A stretch of 64,000 nt of DNA from Bradyrhizobium sp. NFR13. Lineage in GTDB: Bacteria > Pseudomonadota > Alphaproteobacteria > Rhizobiales > Xanthobacteraceae. A model generated the notes under the pieces. That model searched no databases, was not told the origin of the DNA, and was given only the letters and a program-made list of their open reading frames with translations. Both the position numbers and the translations under genes were made by a program. Within the stretch, counting starts at the first letter, position 1; each line of letters begins with the position of its first letter. The stretch lies in assembly GCF_900114605.1 (NCBI RefSeq), contig NZ_FOTP01000002.1, forward strand, positions 744,001-808,000. Reading direction: 5' to 3'. Of the stretch, positions 14,377 to 24,282 are shown piece by piece.

Positions 14377-16239
14377 ATGCTTTCCATTACAGACATTTCG
14401 ATCCGGATCGCCGGACGCCTGCTCATTGAAGAGAGCACCGTACAGATCGCGCCGGGTGCCCGCGTGGGTTTCGTTGGACGTAACGGCGTCGGCAAATCGA
14501 CGCTTTTTCACGCCATTCGCGGCGATCTGGCCACCGAAACCGGGAGTATCTCGATCCCGCCGCGCTGGCGTATCGGCAGCCTCGCCCAGGAGGCGCCCGA
14601 CGGTCCCGAAAGCCTGATCACTGTCGTGCTGAAAGCGGATCTCGAGCGCGACGCACTCCTGAAGGAGGCAGAAACCGCTACCGACCCGGACCGGATCGCC
14701 GAGATCCAGACGCGCCTCGTCGATATCGATGCGCATTCCGCACCCGCCCGCGCCGCCGCGATCCTGAGCGGCCTTGGCTTCTCGGCCGAAGCCCAGTTGC
14801 GCTCCTGTTCGGAATTCTCCGGCGGCTGGCGCATGCGTGTCGCGCTGGCTGCAACGCTGTTCTCGGCGCCGGATTTGTTGTTGCTGGACGAACCGACCAA
14901 CTATCTCGATCTCGAAGGCACGCTGTGGCTTGAGGACCATCTCGCCAACTATCCGCGCACGGTCATCGTCATCAGCCATGACCGCGACCTGCTCGATACG
15001 TCGGTCAACGAGATCCTGCATCTCGATCGCGGCAAGCTTGTGCATTATCGCGGCACTTACTCCAATTACGAAGAGTTCCGCGCCAACAAGGAGGCGCTCG
15101 ACGCCAAGAACGTCAAGCGTCAGGAAGCCGAGCGCAAGCGGCTGCAGGACTTCGTCGACCGCTTCAAGGCCAAGGCCTCCAAGGCACGTCAGGCACAGTC
15201 GCGTGTGAAGATGCTGGAGCGCATGAAGCCAATCTCGGCGCTGGTCACCCAAGACGTGCGCGAGATCGTCTTCCCTGCGCCCGAGAAGATCCTGTCGCCG
15301 CCTATTCTTGCGGTGGACGACGTCTCGGTCGGCTATGAGCCCGGAAAGCCGGTGCTCAATCAGGTGACACTCCGCATCGATACCGAGGATCGCATTGCCC
15401 TGCTCGGCTCCAACGGCAACGGCAAGTCGACGCTGGTCAAGCTGCTGGCGAACAAGCTCAAACCATTTTCGGGATCGATCACCCGCGCCGACAAGCTTTC
15501 GATTGCCTACTTCGCCCAGCATCAGCTCGACGAGCTGGTGATGGACAACTCCATCTACGATCACGTGCGCAAGCTGATGCCCGACATGCCGGAATCGAAG
15601 ATTCGCGCGCGCGCCGGCAATATCGGCTTTTCCGGCAAGGCCGCGGATACGGTCGTGAAGAGCCTGTCCGGCGGCGAAAAGGCACGTCTCCTGCTCGGGC
15701 TCGCGACCTTCTACGGTCCGAACATGATCATTCTAGACGAACCAACCAACCACCTCGATATCGACAGCCGCGCAGCGCTGGCCGAGGCGATCAACGAATT
15801 CCCCGGCGCAGTAATCATGGTCTCCCATGATCGCTACCTGATCGAAGCCTGCGCCGATCAGCTCTGGGTCGTCGCTGACCGTACGGTCACCAATTTCGAT
15901 GGCGACCTCGACGACTATCGCAAGATCGTCATGCAAAGCCGGGGCACGCGCACGCCGACACGCGACCGCGCCAGCACGGATCGCGAAAAGCTTGCTAAAC
16001 CGAAAGAGCGGAAGATCCCGCTCAAGCAGCAGGTCGCAGACGCGGAAGCCGAGATGGAGCGCATCACCGGCATCATTGCCAAGATCGATACCGCATTGGC
16101 ATTGCCCGACCTCTTCAAGAAGGATCCGAAGCAAGCCACTCAACTCACCAAGGCGCGCGCGGCTGCGGCAGACGCATTGCAACGCGCCGAAGAGCAATGG
16201 CTGAACGCAAGTTCTCTGCATGAAGAAGCGAGCAGCTGA
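14377..16239 (+). CDS. ABC-F family ATPase (Uup/YheS-like)
   Basis: A 620-residue soluble protein with two ATP-binding cassettes and no membrane domain. Cassette one has GRNGVGKST (residues 35-43), signature SGGWRMRVALA and LDEPTNYLDLEG; cassette two has GSNGNGKST, SGGEKARLLLGL and LDEPTNHLDIDS. The linker at about 235-285 is charged and helical, and the last 80 residues form a coiled coil. ABC-F proteins act on the ribosome, resolving stalled or damaged translation states, and some give antibiotic resistance. It stands alone between the NepR-like gene and the convergent lipoprotein gene. Confidence 0.93.
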   Translation: MLSITDISIRIAGRLLIEESTVQIAPGARVGFVGRNGVGKSTLFHAIRGDLATETGSISIPPRWRIGSLAQEAPDGPESLITVVLKADLERDALLKEAETATDPDRIAEIQTRLVDIDAHSAPARAAAILSGLGFSAEAQLRSCSEFSGGWRMRVALAATLFSAPDLLLLDEPTNYLDLEGTLWLEDHLANYPRTVIVISHDRDLLDTSVNEILHLDRGKLVHYRGTYSNYEEFRANKEALDAKNVKRQEAERKRLQDFVDRFKAKASKARQAQSRVKMLERMKPISALVTQDVREIVFPAPEKILSPPILAVDDVSVGYEPGKPVLNQVTLRIDTEDRIALLGSNGNGKSTLVKLLANKLKPFSGSITRADKLSIAYFAQHQLDELVMDNSIYDHVRKLMPDMPESKIRARAGNIGFSGKAADTVVKSLSGGEKARLLLGLATFYGPNMIILDEPTNHLDIDSRAALAEAINEFPGAVIMVSHDRYLIEACADQLWVVADRTVTNFDGDLDDYRKIVMQSRGTRTPTRDRASTDREKLAKPKERKIPLKQQVADAEAEMERITGIIAKIDTALALPDLFKKDPKQATQLTKARAAAADALQRAEEQWLNASSLHEEASS

Positions 16240-16278
16240 AAATGCAGCCGCCGCTTACTTCCAAATCTTCATGAAAAA

Positions 16279-16824
16279 TCAGGTCGCGGCGCGCTTTTTC
16301 GCCTTCGGACGCGCGGTCTTGGGCTGCTCAACTTCCGGACCACGTTCAACCACGGTCAGACGGCCGGATGTAAATGTATAGATACCAGCGCGCGGACCAC
16401 GCAGATAGGTCAGCACGGCAACGCGATCACCGCGCGGGTTGGTCGAGAGACTGACATTGTCGGGCGCACCTGCACCACGCGCCACGTCGCATTCGGTATG
16501 GCCAAGCGCCACGACGCCAGTTTGGACCGGCGCACCTGCGGTACCATCGGCAAGCGCGTTGGCATCACGCGGCGCCATGCCCGGACACGCACCGTCAGCG
16601 CTGATGAGATCCTGCGGACTGACCGCCTGCTCAGGCGACAGCGGCGGCGTCTCGATCGAAACATTCTTGATGAATACGCGACCTGGCTTGGAGAACCAGT
16701 CGGCATCCTTGGACAGCAGATCCGTGGAGAATGCGTCACCGCCCACGCCGGCGCAGCCCGCAAGCAATGGCGCAGCAAGCAGCAGCACGAGCAGACCGTT
16801 TCGATGAAGCTTTTCTTGTCGCAC
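16279..16824 (-). CDS. Conserved lipoprotein of unknown function
   Basis: A GTG at 16824 gives a 181-residue product with a lipoprotein signal: basic MRQEKLHRN, a Leu/Ala core, then the lipobox LLAGC. The mature part contains KDADWFSKP and ETPPLSPEQAVSPQDLISAD, a pattern I associate with conserved hypothetical proteins of Bradyrhizobium relatives, and ends in a Lys/Arg-rich tail. An ATG further upstream is in frame but would place 35 polar residues before the signal. No enzymatic motif is seen. It faces the ABC-F gene and is followed upstream by holC with 130 bases between. Confidence 0.72.
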   Translation of the reverse strand: MRQEKLHRNGLLVLLLAAPLLAGCAGVGGDAFSTDLLSKDADWFSKPGRVFIKNVSIETPPLSPEQAVSPQDLISADGACPGMAPRDANALADGTAGAPVQTGVVALGHTECDVARGAGAPDNVSLSTNPRGDRVAVLTYLRGPRAGIYTFTSGRLTVVERGPEVEQPKTARPKAKKRAAT

Positions 16825-16956
16825 GATTACGCAACCCCAAGACAGGCGATAAGCGCCTGTAACATCATTCATTTGCGGCACCACCATGACACAGCGGTGG
16901 ATACCGGTCAGGAAATCTACAATTATCATTAATTGCAGCAGATCGCCAATCGGCAG

Positions 16957-17409
16957 CTAATTCTTGCGCTGCCACCGACCGCGTTCATCGGTCTGCCAGT
17001 AAGTGGCGGTAAAGCCCCTCGCCTTGCAGTCAGTCCAGGCTGCTCGCGCTGCAGCGAGCGCATCGGCATCATCACCGTTGAATACCAGCACCATACGCTC
17101 ATAACCGTCGGCATCTGCCGGCACCGCCGCACTGTCCACAAGGAACCGGACCTGGGCACGATTGGGATTGCCCTCTTCTATCGCGAGAACGATCGGCTGA
17201 TCTGCAGCGTCTGCCACACGCCAGGTGGCGTGTGGCAGAAATGAATCGTCACGATAGGTCCACAGATGCGCATCGAGCGCATCGGCGCGTTCTTCTGATG
17301 TAGATTGCACGACGACACGCCAGCCGCGTTCGAGCGACTTCTCGAGCAGCGGCGGCAGCACGCTCTCCAGCGTCATGTTCTGCAGGTGATAGAACAGGAC
17401 CTCGGTCAT
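16957..17409 (-). CDS. holC: DNA polymerase III chi subunit
   Basis: A 150-residue protein with the HolC N-terminal pattern MTEVLFYHLQNMTLESVLP followed by PPLLEKSLERGWRVVVQ and LWTYRDDSFLPHA. Chi links the clamp loader to single-strand binding protein at the replication fork. It lies 9 bases after pepA, as is usual in proteobacteria, and the two are surely co-transcribed. Length and start fit the family. Confidence 0.92.
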   Translation of the reverse strand: MTEVLFYHLQNMTLESVLPPLLEKSLERGWRVVVQSTSEERADALDAHLWTYRDDSFLPHATWRVADAADQPIVLAIEEGNPNRAQVRFLVDSAAVPADADGYERMVLVFNGDDADALAAARAAWTDCKARGFTATYWQTDERGRWQRKN

Positions 17410-17418
17410 CGTGTCGGA

Positions 17419-18921
17419 CTACTTCTTCGCCTCGTAATAGTCGGCAACAAGCCGATCCAGCAGCCGCACGCCGTAACCCGAGCCCCAGCTCTGATTGATC
17501 TCGGTCTTCGGCGCGCCCATGGCGGTGCCGGCGATATCGAGATGCGCCCACGGCGTATCGTCGACGAAACGCTGCAAGAATTGCGCAGCAGTGATCGAGC
17601 CACCATTGCGCGTGCCGGTGTTCTTCATGTCGGCGAATTGCGAGTCGATTTGCTTGTCGTATTCCGGACCGAGCGGCATCCGCCAGACACGTTCGCCTGT
17701 GGTCTGTCCGACGGTGGACAGACGTTCTGCGAGTTCGTCATTGTTGGAGAACATGCCGGCATATTCTGTACCGAGCGCGACCATGATCGCACCGGTTAGC
17801 GTCGCCAGATCGACCATGAATTTCGGCTTGAACTTCTTCGCCACATACCAGAGCACATCGGCCAGTACGAGGCGGCCTTCAGCGTCGGTGTTGATGATTT
17901 CGATGGTCTGACCGGACATCGACGTTACGATGTCGCCCGGACGCTGCGCGTTGCCGTCCGGCATGTTTTCGACGATGCCGATGGCGCCGACCACATTGAC
18001 CTTGGCCTTGCGGCCCGCGAGTGCATGCATCAGGCCAACGACGCAGGCAGCGCCGCCCATATCACCCTTCATGTCTTCCATGCTGCCGGCCGGTTTGATG
18101 GAGATGCCACCGGTATCGAAGGTCACGCCCTTGCCGACGAAGGCGACGGGCTGCTCGCCCTTCTTGCCACCGTTCCAGCGCATCACCACCATACGGCCGG
18201 GACGCACCGATCCCTGGGACACGCCAAGCAATGCGCCCATGCCAAGCTTGGTCATCGCCTTGACGTCGAGCACTTCGACCGTGACGCCGAGCTTCTTTAA
18301 CTCACCGGCGCGGCGCGCAAATTCGGCGGGAAACAGCACGTTTGGCGGCTCGTTCACGAGTTCGCGGGCCAGCACGACACCGTTGACGATATGATTGCCC
18401 GGCGCGAAAGCCTTCTTGGCCGCGGCGACGTCGCTGACGGCCAGCGAAACTGCGACATCGCCTGACGCCTCGTCAGTATCCTTCTTTTTGGTTTTGTAAC
18501 GATCGAACTTGTAAGCGCGCAGCAGCACGCCAGAGGCGACCGATGCCGCCTGCTCCGCCGTCATCGGCCCCGAAGCCAACTCTGCGATGACGGTCACCGC
18601 CTCGTTGCCGGCGCCGACCTTCCCGGCAAGCACGCCCCCGAATTTCAGCAAGTCGGTTTCCTTGAGATCAGCCGGCTTGCCGGTACCGATCACGATGAGA
18701 CGCAACGCCTTGATGCCGTCAGGGGCCAGGATGTCGAGCGCCGACGCACTCTTGCCCTTGAACTTGCTGGTCCCGGCTGCGCGTTTCACAGTCGCCGCCG
18801 CGTCCCCGAGGGCCTTGGTGGCGGCAGGGCCAAATTTCAACGCCTCATCACAGAACACCACGAGGATACCGCGCACGGCAGTGGCAAACGGAACGAAGCC
18901 GACCTTGACGGCGTCGGGCAT
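17419..18921 (-). CDS. pepA: Leucyl aminopeptidase (M17)
   Basis: The 500-residue cytosolic peptidase removes N-terminal residues from peptides using two metal ions. The M17 signature [12 protein letters not shown] supplies metal ligands and the catalytic Arg; [18 protein letters not shown] holds the catalytic Lys and an Asp ligand. In E. coli the same protein also binds DNA in Xer recombination. ATG 18921 follows GGAGGA with 7 bases of spacing. It is the first gene of the pepA-holC operon and divergent from lptF. Confidence 0.96.
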   Translation of the reverse strand: MPDAVKVGFVPFATAVRGILVVFCDEALKFGPAATKALGDAAATVKRAAGTSKFKGKSASALDILAPDGIKALRLIVIGTGKPADLKETDLLKFGGVLAGKVGAGNEAVTVIAELASGPMTAEQAASVASGVLLRAYKFDRYKTKKKDTDEASGDVAVSLAVSDVAAAKKAFAPGNHIVNGVVLARELVNEPPNVLFPAEFARRAGELKKLGVTVEVLDVKAMTKLGMGALLGVSQGSVRPGRMVVMRWNGGKKGEQPVAFVGKGVTFDTGGISIKPAGSMEDMKGDMGGAACVVGLMHALAGRKAKVNVVGAIGIVENMPDGNAQRPGDIVTSMSGQTIEIINTDAEGRLVLADVLWYVAKKFKPKFMVDLATLTGAIMVALGTEYAGMFSNNDELAERLSTVGQTTGERVWRMPLGPEYDKQIDSQFADMKNTGTRNGGSITAAQFLQRFVDDTPWAHLDIAGTAMGAPKTEINQSWGSGYGVRLLDRLVADYYEAKK

Positions 18922-19435
18922 GGCAAATTCCTCCAGAAAGATCAGGGCTGTCGCAGGGGTCGGCGCGGAATCCGGTCGGTGCGGCGGGGTTCAAGTGTTT
19001 TGTTGTCGTCGCAGCGTGAACCGTCAAGACAGGTTCTGACCGAAACCGCCAGGGATCGATAGTTTTATCGATAATTTCTTGTGTCCCCCAAGGGAAACCA
19101 AACCGCCCGTAACCCACGATTCGGGGTTTGCCTGTGTCCGAATGGGCCGACTCTGGCCTTAGCTGACGGCCTTGCCAACGAATGGGCCTCACCGACTGGC
19201 CCAGTTCCTCGCCACCACGCGAGTTGCGCGGCATTTCAGTGGCCCGAGGGACACATCGGGCACATAATTAACCATATCTTGAGCGAGCCATCCCCCGGCC
19301 ATTTTGTTGACCAATCAAAGGGATGCTAAGTGAGGTGATGGGCTTCTGAAGATCGCAGCATGTCCTTGGGGGTCTCCGCGCGGAGATTGGACATACGGGC
19401 GGCTTTAACCACCGGAACGGGGATTGATCGGACCA
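18922..19435. promoter_or_regulatory. Divergent 514-base region between pepA and the lpt operon
   Basis: This gap must hold the pepA promoter and the promoter of lptFGD-surA-pdxA-rsmA. At 19055-19072 lies ATCGATA-GTTT-TATCGAT, a 7-base inverted repeat close to AT-rich DNA. A second AT-rich patch is at 19262-19280. Short frames on both strands lack ribosome sites and I see no gene in it. Confidence 0.45.
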
Positions 19436-20605
19436 ATGGGGTCTATCGACAGGTATATCTTCCGCACGACGCTGGCGTCGTTTGCGGTGGTTCTGGTCAG
19501 CCTGACGGGCGTGATCTGGATCACGCAGGCGCTGCGCGGAATCGACCTGATGACGAGCCAGGGTCAGACTATTCTGACCTTCCTCGGCGTTACCAGCCTT
19601 GCGATTCCCGTTCTCGTTCTGATCATTGCTCCGATCGCCCTGATGATCGCGGTGTCCCACACCCTGACCAAGCTCGCCACCGATTCCGAAATCATCGTGA
19701 TGAATGCCGCCGGCCTGTCGCCGCGACGGCTGTTTCGTCCCTTCCTGTTCGCGACAATCGTCGTATCGCTGCTCGTGGCTTTCATTGGCTCATATCTGGC
19801 ACCGGATGGCATGCGCCGGCTAAAGCGTTGGGACGCCGAGATCACCGCCGACGTGCTGGCGAATATCCTGCAGCCAGGCCGCTTCGCCCAGCTCGACCAG
19901 AACCTGACTATCCGCGTCCGGGAACGTCAGCCCGGCGGATTACTGGTGGGCATCTTCGTGGACGATCGCCGCGACCCAAAGGAGCGCGTCACCATCATTG
20001 CCGACCATGGCACGGTGCTGAAGAACAAGGATGGTTCGTTCCTGATCCTGGAAGACGGCAATCTGCAGCGTTTCGAGACAGGCAAGACCGACCCCGCCAT
20101 GGTGGCGTTCGGCCGCTACGCTTTCGATATGTCGAAGTTCTCCAATCGCAGCCAGGACGTCACCTACGGAATTCGTGAACGTTATCTCTGGGAATTGATG
20201 GCGCCGCCCGTGGATGACCCGCTTTACAAGCAGGTGCCGCGACAGTTCAGCGCCGAAATGCACGACCGCCTGATGGCGCCGATCTATCCGCTGGCCTTTG
20301 CCGCCTTGACCTTCGCATTCCTGGGCTCGCCACGGACCACGCGGCAGAGCCGCAACTTCTCGATGGGCGGCGCGATTGCTGCGGTGTTCGGCCTGCGCAT
20401 GGCGGGCTTTGCCTGCTCCGTTGTGGCAGCGAAATCGGACTTCGCCGCACCGCTTCAATATGCCCTGTTGGCCACCGCGATCGGCGTCAGCTTCTGGATC
20501 ATCTCTGCCGGGATCGTGGTGGAACCGCCGGCGAAGCTGGTGGAAGCAATCAACAGATCCAACGAGCGGTTGTTGCGCCTCTTCCGACGGCCAGCCGCCG
20601 CATGA
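19436..20605 (+). CDS. lptF: LPS export permease LptF
   Basis: A 389-residue inner-membrane protein of the LptF/LptG family with three hydrophobic segments at the N terminus, a periplasmic beta-jellyroll middle part (about residues 130-265) and three C-terminal segments. It forms the LptB2FG complex that pulls lipopolysaccharide from the inner membrane. MGSIDRYIFRTTLASF matches the family start, so I use ATG 19436 rather than the TTG at 19424. Its stop overlaps the lptG start by 4 bases (ATGA). Confidence 0.93.
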   Translation: MGSIDRYIFRTTLASFAVVLVSLTGVIWITQALRGIDLMTSQGQTILTFLGVTSLAIPVLVLIIAPIALMIAVSHTLTKLATDSEIIVMNAAGLSPRRLFRPFLFATIVVSLLVAFIGSYLAPDGMRRLKRWDAEITADVLANILQPGRFAQLDQNLTIRVRERQPGGLLVGIFVDDRRDPKERVTIIADHGTVLKNKDGSFLILEDGNLQRFETGKTDPAMVAFGRYAFDMSKFSNRSQDVTYGIRERYLWELMAPPVDDPLYKQVPRQFSAEMHDRLMAPIYPLAFAALTFAFLGSPRTTRQSRNFSMGGAIAAVFGLRMAGFACSVVAAKSDFAAPLQYALLATAIGVSFWIISAGIVVEPPAKLVEAINRSNERLLRLFRRPAAA

Positions 20606-21699
20606 GCATGATCACCAACACCATTGGCAGGTATTTTGCCGGTCGCTTCCTGGTGGCAGCCTTGGGCGTGTTCACCAGCATCTTCATGCTGCTGGTGCTG
20701 GTCGATTACATTGAGATGGTCAGGCGAACCTCCGGGCTGGCCTCGGCCTCCGCTCTGATGGTAGCGCAGACGTCGCTATACCGGGTGCCGCAGTTGCTCG
20801 AGAAGATGATGCCGTTTTGCATCCTGATCGGTGCCATGACTTGTTATCTCGCGCTATCGCGGCGGCTCGAACTGGTGGTCGCCCGCGCCGCCGGCGTCTC
20901 GGCCTGGCAGTTTATTTCCCCTGCGCTGGCCAGCGCCCTCGTCCTGGGTGTGCTGGCGACCGTGGGCTACAATCCCCTGTCAGCCAATCTGCGCGAGGAA
21001 TCGAAGCGGATGGAGGCCCAAATGTTCGGCGATGCGCCGGGCGGCGGCGTCCAGGACGCTTCCGGCTTCTGGATCAACCAGGTCAATCGCGAGGGCCAAT
21101 CCATCATCAATGCTGCCCGCAGCGAGCAGCAGGGCGTCCGCCTGACCGGCCTGACGGTGTTCCGGTTCGACACCGAATCCCAGTTCAAGGAACGAGTTGA
21201 GGCCCGCGAGGCATCGCTGGAGCCCGGTCGCTGGCTGTTCAAGGGTGTGCGCCGCTACACCCTCGATTCGCCCATGGTCGAACAGGACAGCATGTACCTG
21301 GCCACGACCCTCACCCCACTCCAGGTCAGAAACAGTTTTTCGACCCCCGAAACAGTGTCATTTTGGCAACTTCCTTCGTATATCAAATCCTCCGAGAGTT
21401 CGGGTTTCGCGACGGCCGGGTACCGCTTGCAGTATCATAAGCTTATCGCACAGCCATTTTTGCTGGTTGCGATGGTGATGCTGGCCGCTTCCGTGAGCTT
21501 GAGGTTCTTTCGGATGGGCGGTGTCCAGAAGATGGTTTTGAGTGGCGTGGGCGCAGGCTTTCTGCTCTACGTTCTGTCGAAAGTTACGGAAGATTTGAGC
21601 AAGGCTGAGTTGATGCATCCGATTGCTGCGGCGTGGCTGCCTGTGTGTGTGGGCGGCCTCACCGGCTTTTTGGCCTTGTTGTACCAGGAGGACGGGTAG
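20602..21699 (+). CDS. lptG: LPS export permease LptG
   Basis: A 365-residue partner of LptF with the same layout: N-terminal membrane helices (TIGRYFAGRFLVAALGVF...), a periplasmic jellyroll domain, and C-terminal helices. ATG 20602 overlaps the lptF stop, and its own TAG overlaps the GTG start of lptD, so translation of the three genes is coupled. The substrate is lipopolysaccharide and the ATPase LptB is not in this window. Confidence 0.93.
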   Translation: MSMITNTIGRYFAGRFLVAALGVFTSIFMLLVLVDYIEMVRRTSGLASASALMVAQTSLYRVPQLLEKMMPFCILIGAMTCYLALSRRLELVVARAAGVSAWQFISPALASALVLGVLATVGYNPLSANLREESKRMEAQMFGDAPGGGVQDASGFWINQVNREGQSIINAARSEQQGVRLTGLTVFRFDTESQFKERVEAREASLEPGRWLFKGVRRYTLDSPMVEQDSMYLATTLTPLQVRNSFSTPETVSFWQLPSYIKSSESSGFATAGYRLQYHKLIAQPFLLVAMVMLAASVSLRFFRMGGVQKMVLSGVGAGFLLYVLSKVTEDLSKAELMHPIAAAWLPVCVGGLTGFLALLYQEDG

Positions 21700-24191
21700 T
21701 GGCTGTGTTTGCCGCCCTCCGTGAACAGGCATTTGATTGGAAGCTGCGCATGACCATGCGCGGCGACCGGTTCTGCACGTCTGGCGTACTGGCCCCGGTT
21801 CTCACAACCGTTTTGGGTCTCGCGACTGCATTTGGCGTCGCGGCTACAACTCCGGCGGCCGCCCAGAGTTTCACCTATAACCGCCCGGCCACCCGGCCGA
21901 AGCCGCCGCCGGCCGCCCAGACCGGGCAGATGCTGGTGCAGGCTACCGAGGTCAATTACGACTATAACAATTCGCGCGTCGCCGCCGTCGGCAGCGTGCA
22001 GATGTATTACAACGGCACATCCGTGGAGGCCGACAAGGTCATCTACGACCAGAAGACCAAGCGCCTGCATGCTGAAGGCAATGTCCGGATGACGGATGCC
22101 GACGGCAAGATCACATATGCCAACCTGCTCGACCTCAGCGACGACTACCGCGACGGTTTCGTGGATTCGCTCCGTGTCGATACCGCGGATGCGACTCGCA
22201 TGGCCGCAACACGCGCCGAGCGCACCGCCGGCAACTACACCGTGTTCCAGAACGGTGTGTACACAGCCTGCGCCGCCTGTAAGGAAGATCCGAAGAAGCC
22301 GCCGCTTTGGCAGGTCAAGGGTGCCCGCGTCATCCACGACCAGACTGAAAAGATGATGTATTTCGAGGATGCCCGCATCGAGTTCTTCGGCGTGCCCCTC
22401 GCCTATGTCCCATATTTCTCGACGCCCGATCCAACGGTGAAGCGCAAGACCGGCTTCCTGATGCCGTCGCCCTCGAACAACACCAATTACGGTTTCGGTA
22501 TCGAGACCCCGTTCTACTGGGCGATCGCCCCCGATTACGATGCGACGATCTCACCGCGGTATATGACCAAACAGGGCCTGTTGCTCCAGGGTGAATTCCG
22601 CCAGCGGCTGATGGACGGCTCCTACCAGATCCGCGCCTATGGCATTAACCAGCAGGATCGGAATGCATACGCCAACACGGTCGGCGACAAGGACTGGCGC
22701 GGCGGTGTCGAGTCCAAGGGCCAGTTCGCATTGAACGACAAATGGGTGTGGGGCTGGGATGCAGTCGCACTCAGCGATTACAACTTCCTGCAGGATTACC
22801 GGCTGTCGATGTACCGGGATCCCTATGCCTCGTTTTTGAATCTGCAGACGGAAGCCGTTTCGCAGCTCTATCTGACGGGCGTCGGCAAGCGCAGCTTCTT
22901 CGATGCACGCACGATCTACTATCTGAGCTTCTCCGGTAATCAGAGCCAGGTCCCGATCATTCACCCGGTGATCGATTACAACAATGTGCTCAACCAGAAC
23001 ATTCTGGGCGGCGAGTTCAGCTACAAGTTCAACATGACCAGCCTGAGCCGCGATCAGGCCTCATTCGCGCCGATCACGTCTCTCGCCAATACCAACGGCT
23101 TGTGCAATCTGACTTCCGCAGATCCACTCGCGAGAACGCCAACAAACTGCCTGATGAACGGCATTCCTGGCACCTATACCCGCGTGACTGGTGAAGCACA
23201 GTGGCGCCGTTCCTATACGGACTCGTTCGGCCAGATCTTCACGCCGTTCGCGATCCTGCGCGTCGATGCGATCGATGCCTCGATCTCGAACCAGCCCGGC
23301 GTCTCCAACTTCCTGCCGACCGGCGACACGACCGCGCTGCGGGTGATGCCGACCGTAGGCCTCGAATATCGCTATCCGTTTATCAACGTTCAGCCGTGGG
23401 GCACCACCACGCTTGAGCCGATCGCCCAGGTCATCATTCGTCCGAACGAAACCTACGCCGGTAAGTTGCCGAACGAAGACGCGCAGAGCATGAGCTTCGA
23501 TGCGAGCAATCTGTTCAGCGTCAACAAGTTCTCCGGTTACGACCGTGTCGAAGGCGGCGGCCGTGCCAATGTTGGCGTGCAGGCCACCACGCAGTTCGAC
23601 CGTGGCGGCTCCGTCAAAGTCCTGTTCGGCCAGTCCTATCAGCTGTTCGGCCTGAACTCGTTCGCGGTCGCAGATACGACCAACACCGGTGTCAACTCGG
23701 GACTGGCCACCTCGCGGTCCGACTACGTGGCCAGCTTGGCCTATTCGCCGAACCGCACCTATACGGTCAGTACCCGTGCTCGCATCGACGAAGCAACCGG
23801 CAACATCTCGCGCTTTGAGGCGGAGGGTCGCGCGAGCTTCGACCGCTGGTCGGTCAGTCTGATGTATGGCAACTACGCACCGCAGGCAGAATTGGGCTAC
23901 CTCACCCGCCGCGAAGGCCTCCTTGGCACCGGTTCGATCAAACTGGCATCGAACTGGGTGGTGACCGGTGGCGCGCGCTGGGATCTCGAGGCCAACAAGA
24001 TCAACCAGTACACGGTCGGTGCCGGCTATGTGGACGATTGTTTCGTGCTCGGCGTCAATTATGTCACGTCCTACAACTACGTGAGTAACCTGAGCACACC
24101 GCCCGTTCTGAGCCATACATTCATGTTCCAGCTTGGCTTGCGGACAATTGGCAATACCACGTCTGCGAGCGGAACCGGCGGCACTTACTAG
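21699..24191 (+). CDS. lptD: Outer-membrane LPS assembly protein LptD
   Basis: An 830-residue protein that inserts lipopolysaccharide into the outer leaflet with LptE. After a signal peptide ending AAAQS (near residue 55) comes an OstA/LptA-like jellyroll (VQATEVNYDYNNSRVAAVG onward, about 80-240), then a beta-barrel of some 550 residues ending in a Tyr. I chose GTG 21699 because AGGAGG at 21686-21691 sits 7 bases upstream and the start overlaps the lptG stop. ATGs at 21750 and 21756 are alternatives that place the signal peptide closer to the N terminus. Confidence 0.92.
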   Translation: MAVFAALREQAFDWKLRMTMRGDRFCTSGVLAPVLTTVLGLATAFGVAATTPAAAQSFTYNRPATRPKPPPAAQTGQMLVQATEVNYDYNNSRVAAVGSVQMYYNGTSVEADKVIYDQKTKRLHAEGNVRMTDADGKITYANLLDLSDDYRDGFVDSLRVDTADATRMAATRAERTAGNYTVFQNGVYTACAACKEDPKKPPLWQVKGARVIHDQTEKMMYFEDARIEFFGVPLAYVPYFSTPDPTVKRKTGFLMPSPSNNTNYGFGIETPFYWAIAPDYDATISPRYMTKQGLLLQGEFRQRLMDGSYQIRAYGINQQDRNAYANTVGDKDWRGGVESKGQFALNDKWVWGWDAVALSDYNFLQDYRLSMYRDPYASFLNLQTEAVSQLYLTGVGKRSFFDARTIYYLSFSGNQSQVPIIHPVIDYNNVLNQNILGGEFSYKFNMTSLSRDQASFAPITSLANTNGLCNLTSADPLARTPTNCLMNGIPGTYTRVTGEAQWRRSYTDSFGQIFTPFAILRVDAIDASISNQPGVSNFLPTGDTTALRVMPTVGLEYRYPFINVQPWGTTTLEPIAQVIIRPNETYAGKLPNEDAQSMSFDASNLFSVNKFSGYDRVEGGGRANVGVQATTQFDRGGSVKVLFGQSYQLFGLNSFAVADTTNTGVNSGLATSRSDYVASLAYSPNRTYTVSTRARIDEATGNISRFEAEGRASFDRWSVSLMYGNYAPQAELGYLTRREGLLGTGSIKLASNWVVTGGARWDLEANKINQYTVGAGYVDDCFVLGVNYVTSYNYVSNLSTPPVLSHTFMFQLGLRTIGNTTSASGTGGTY

Positions 24192-24282
24192 TATCGGTTC
24201 TCTGTGCCGTGAAATCTCCGTTTTCCATAGCGATGTATGCGAATTCTGCTTTGATGAGAGCTTTGACACCGCGGTTTTGACA

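Noticed and set aside
14131-15564. 477-codon open frame antisense to the ABC-F gene
   Set aside because: It mirrors the GC-rich third positions of the real gene; the product has no domain and the plus-strand protein is a clear ABC-F ATPase.
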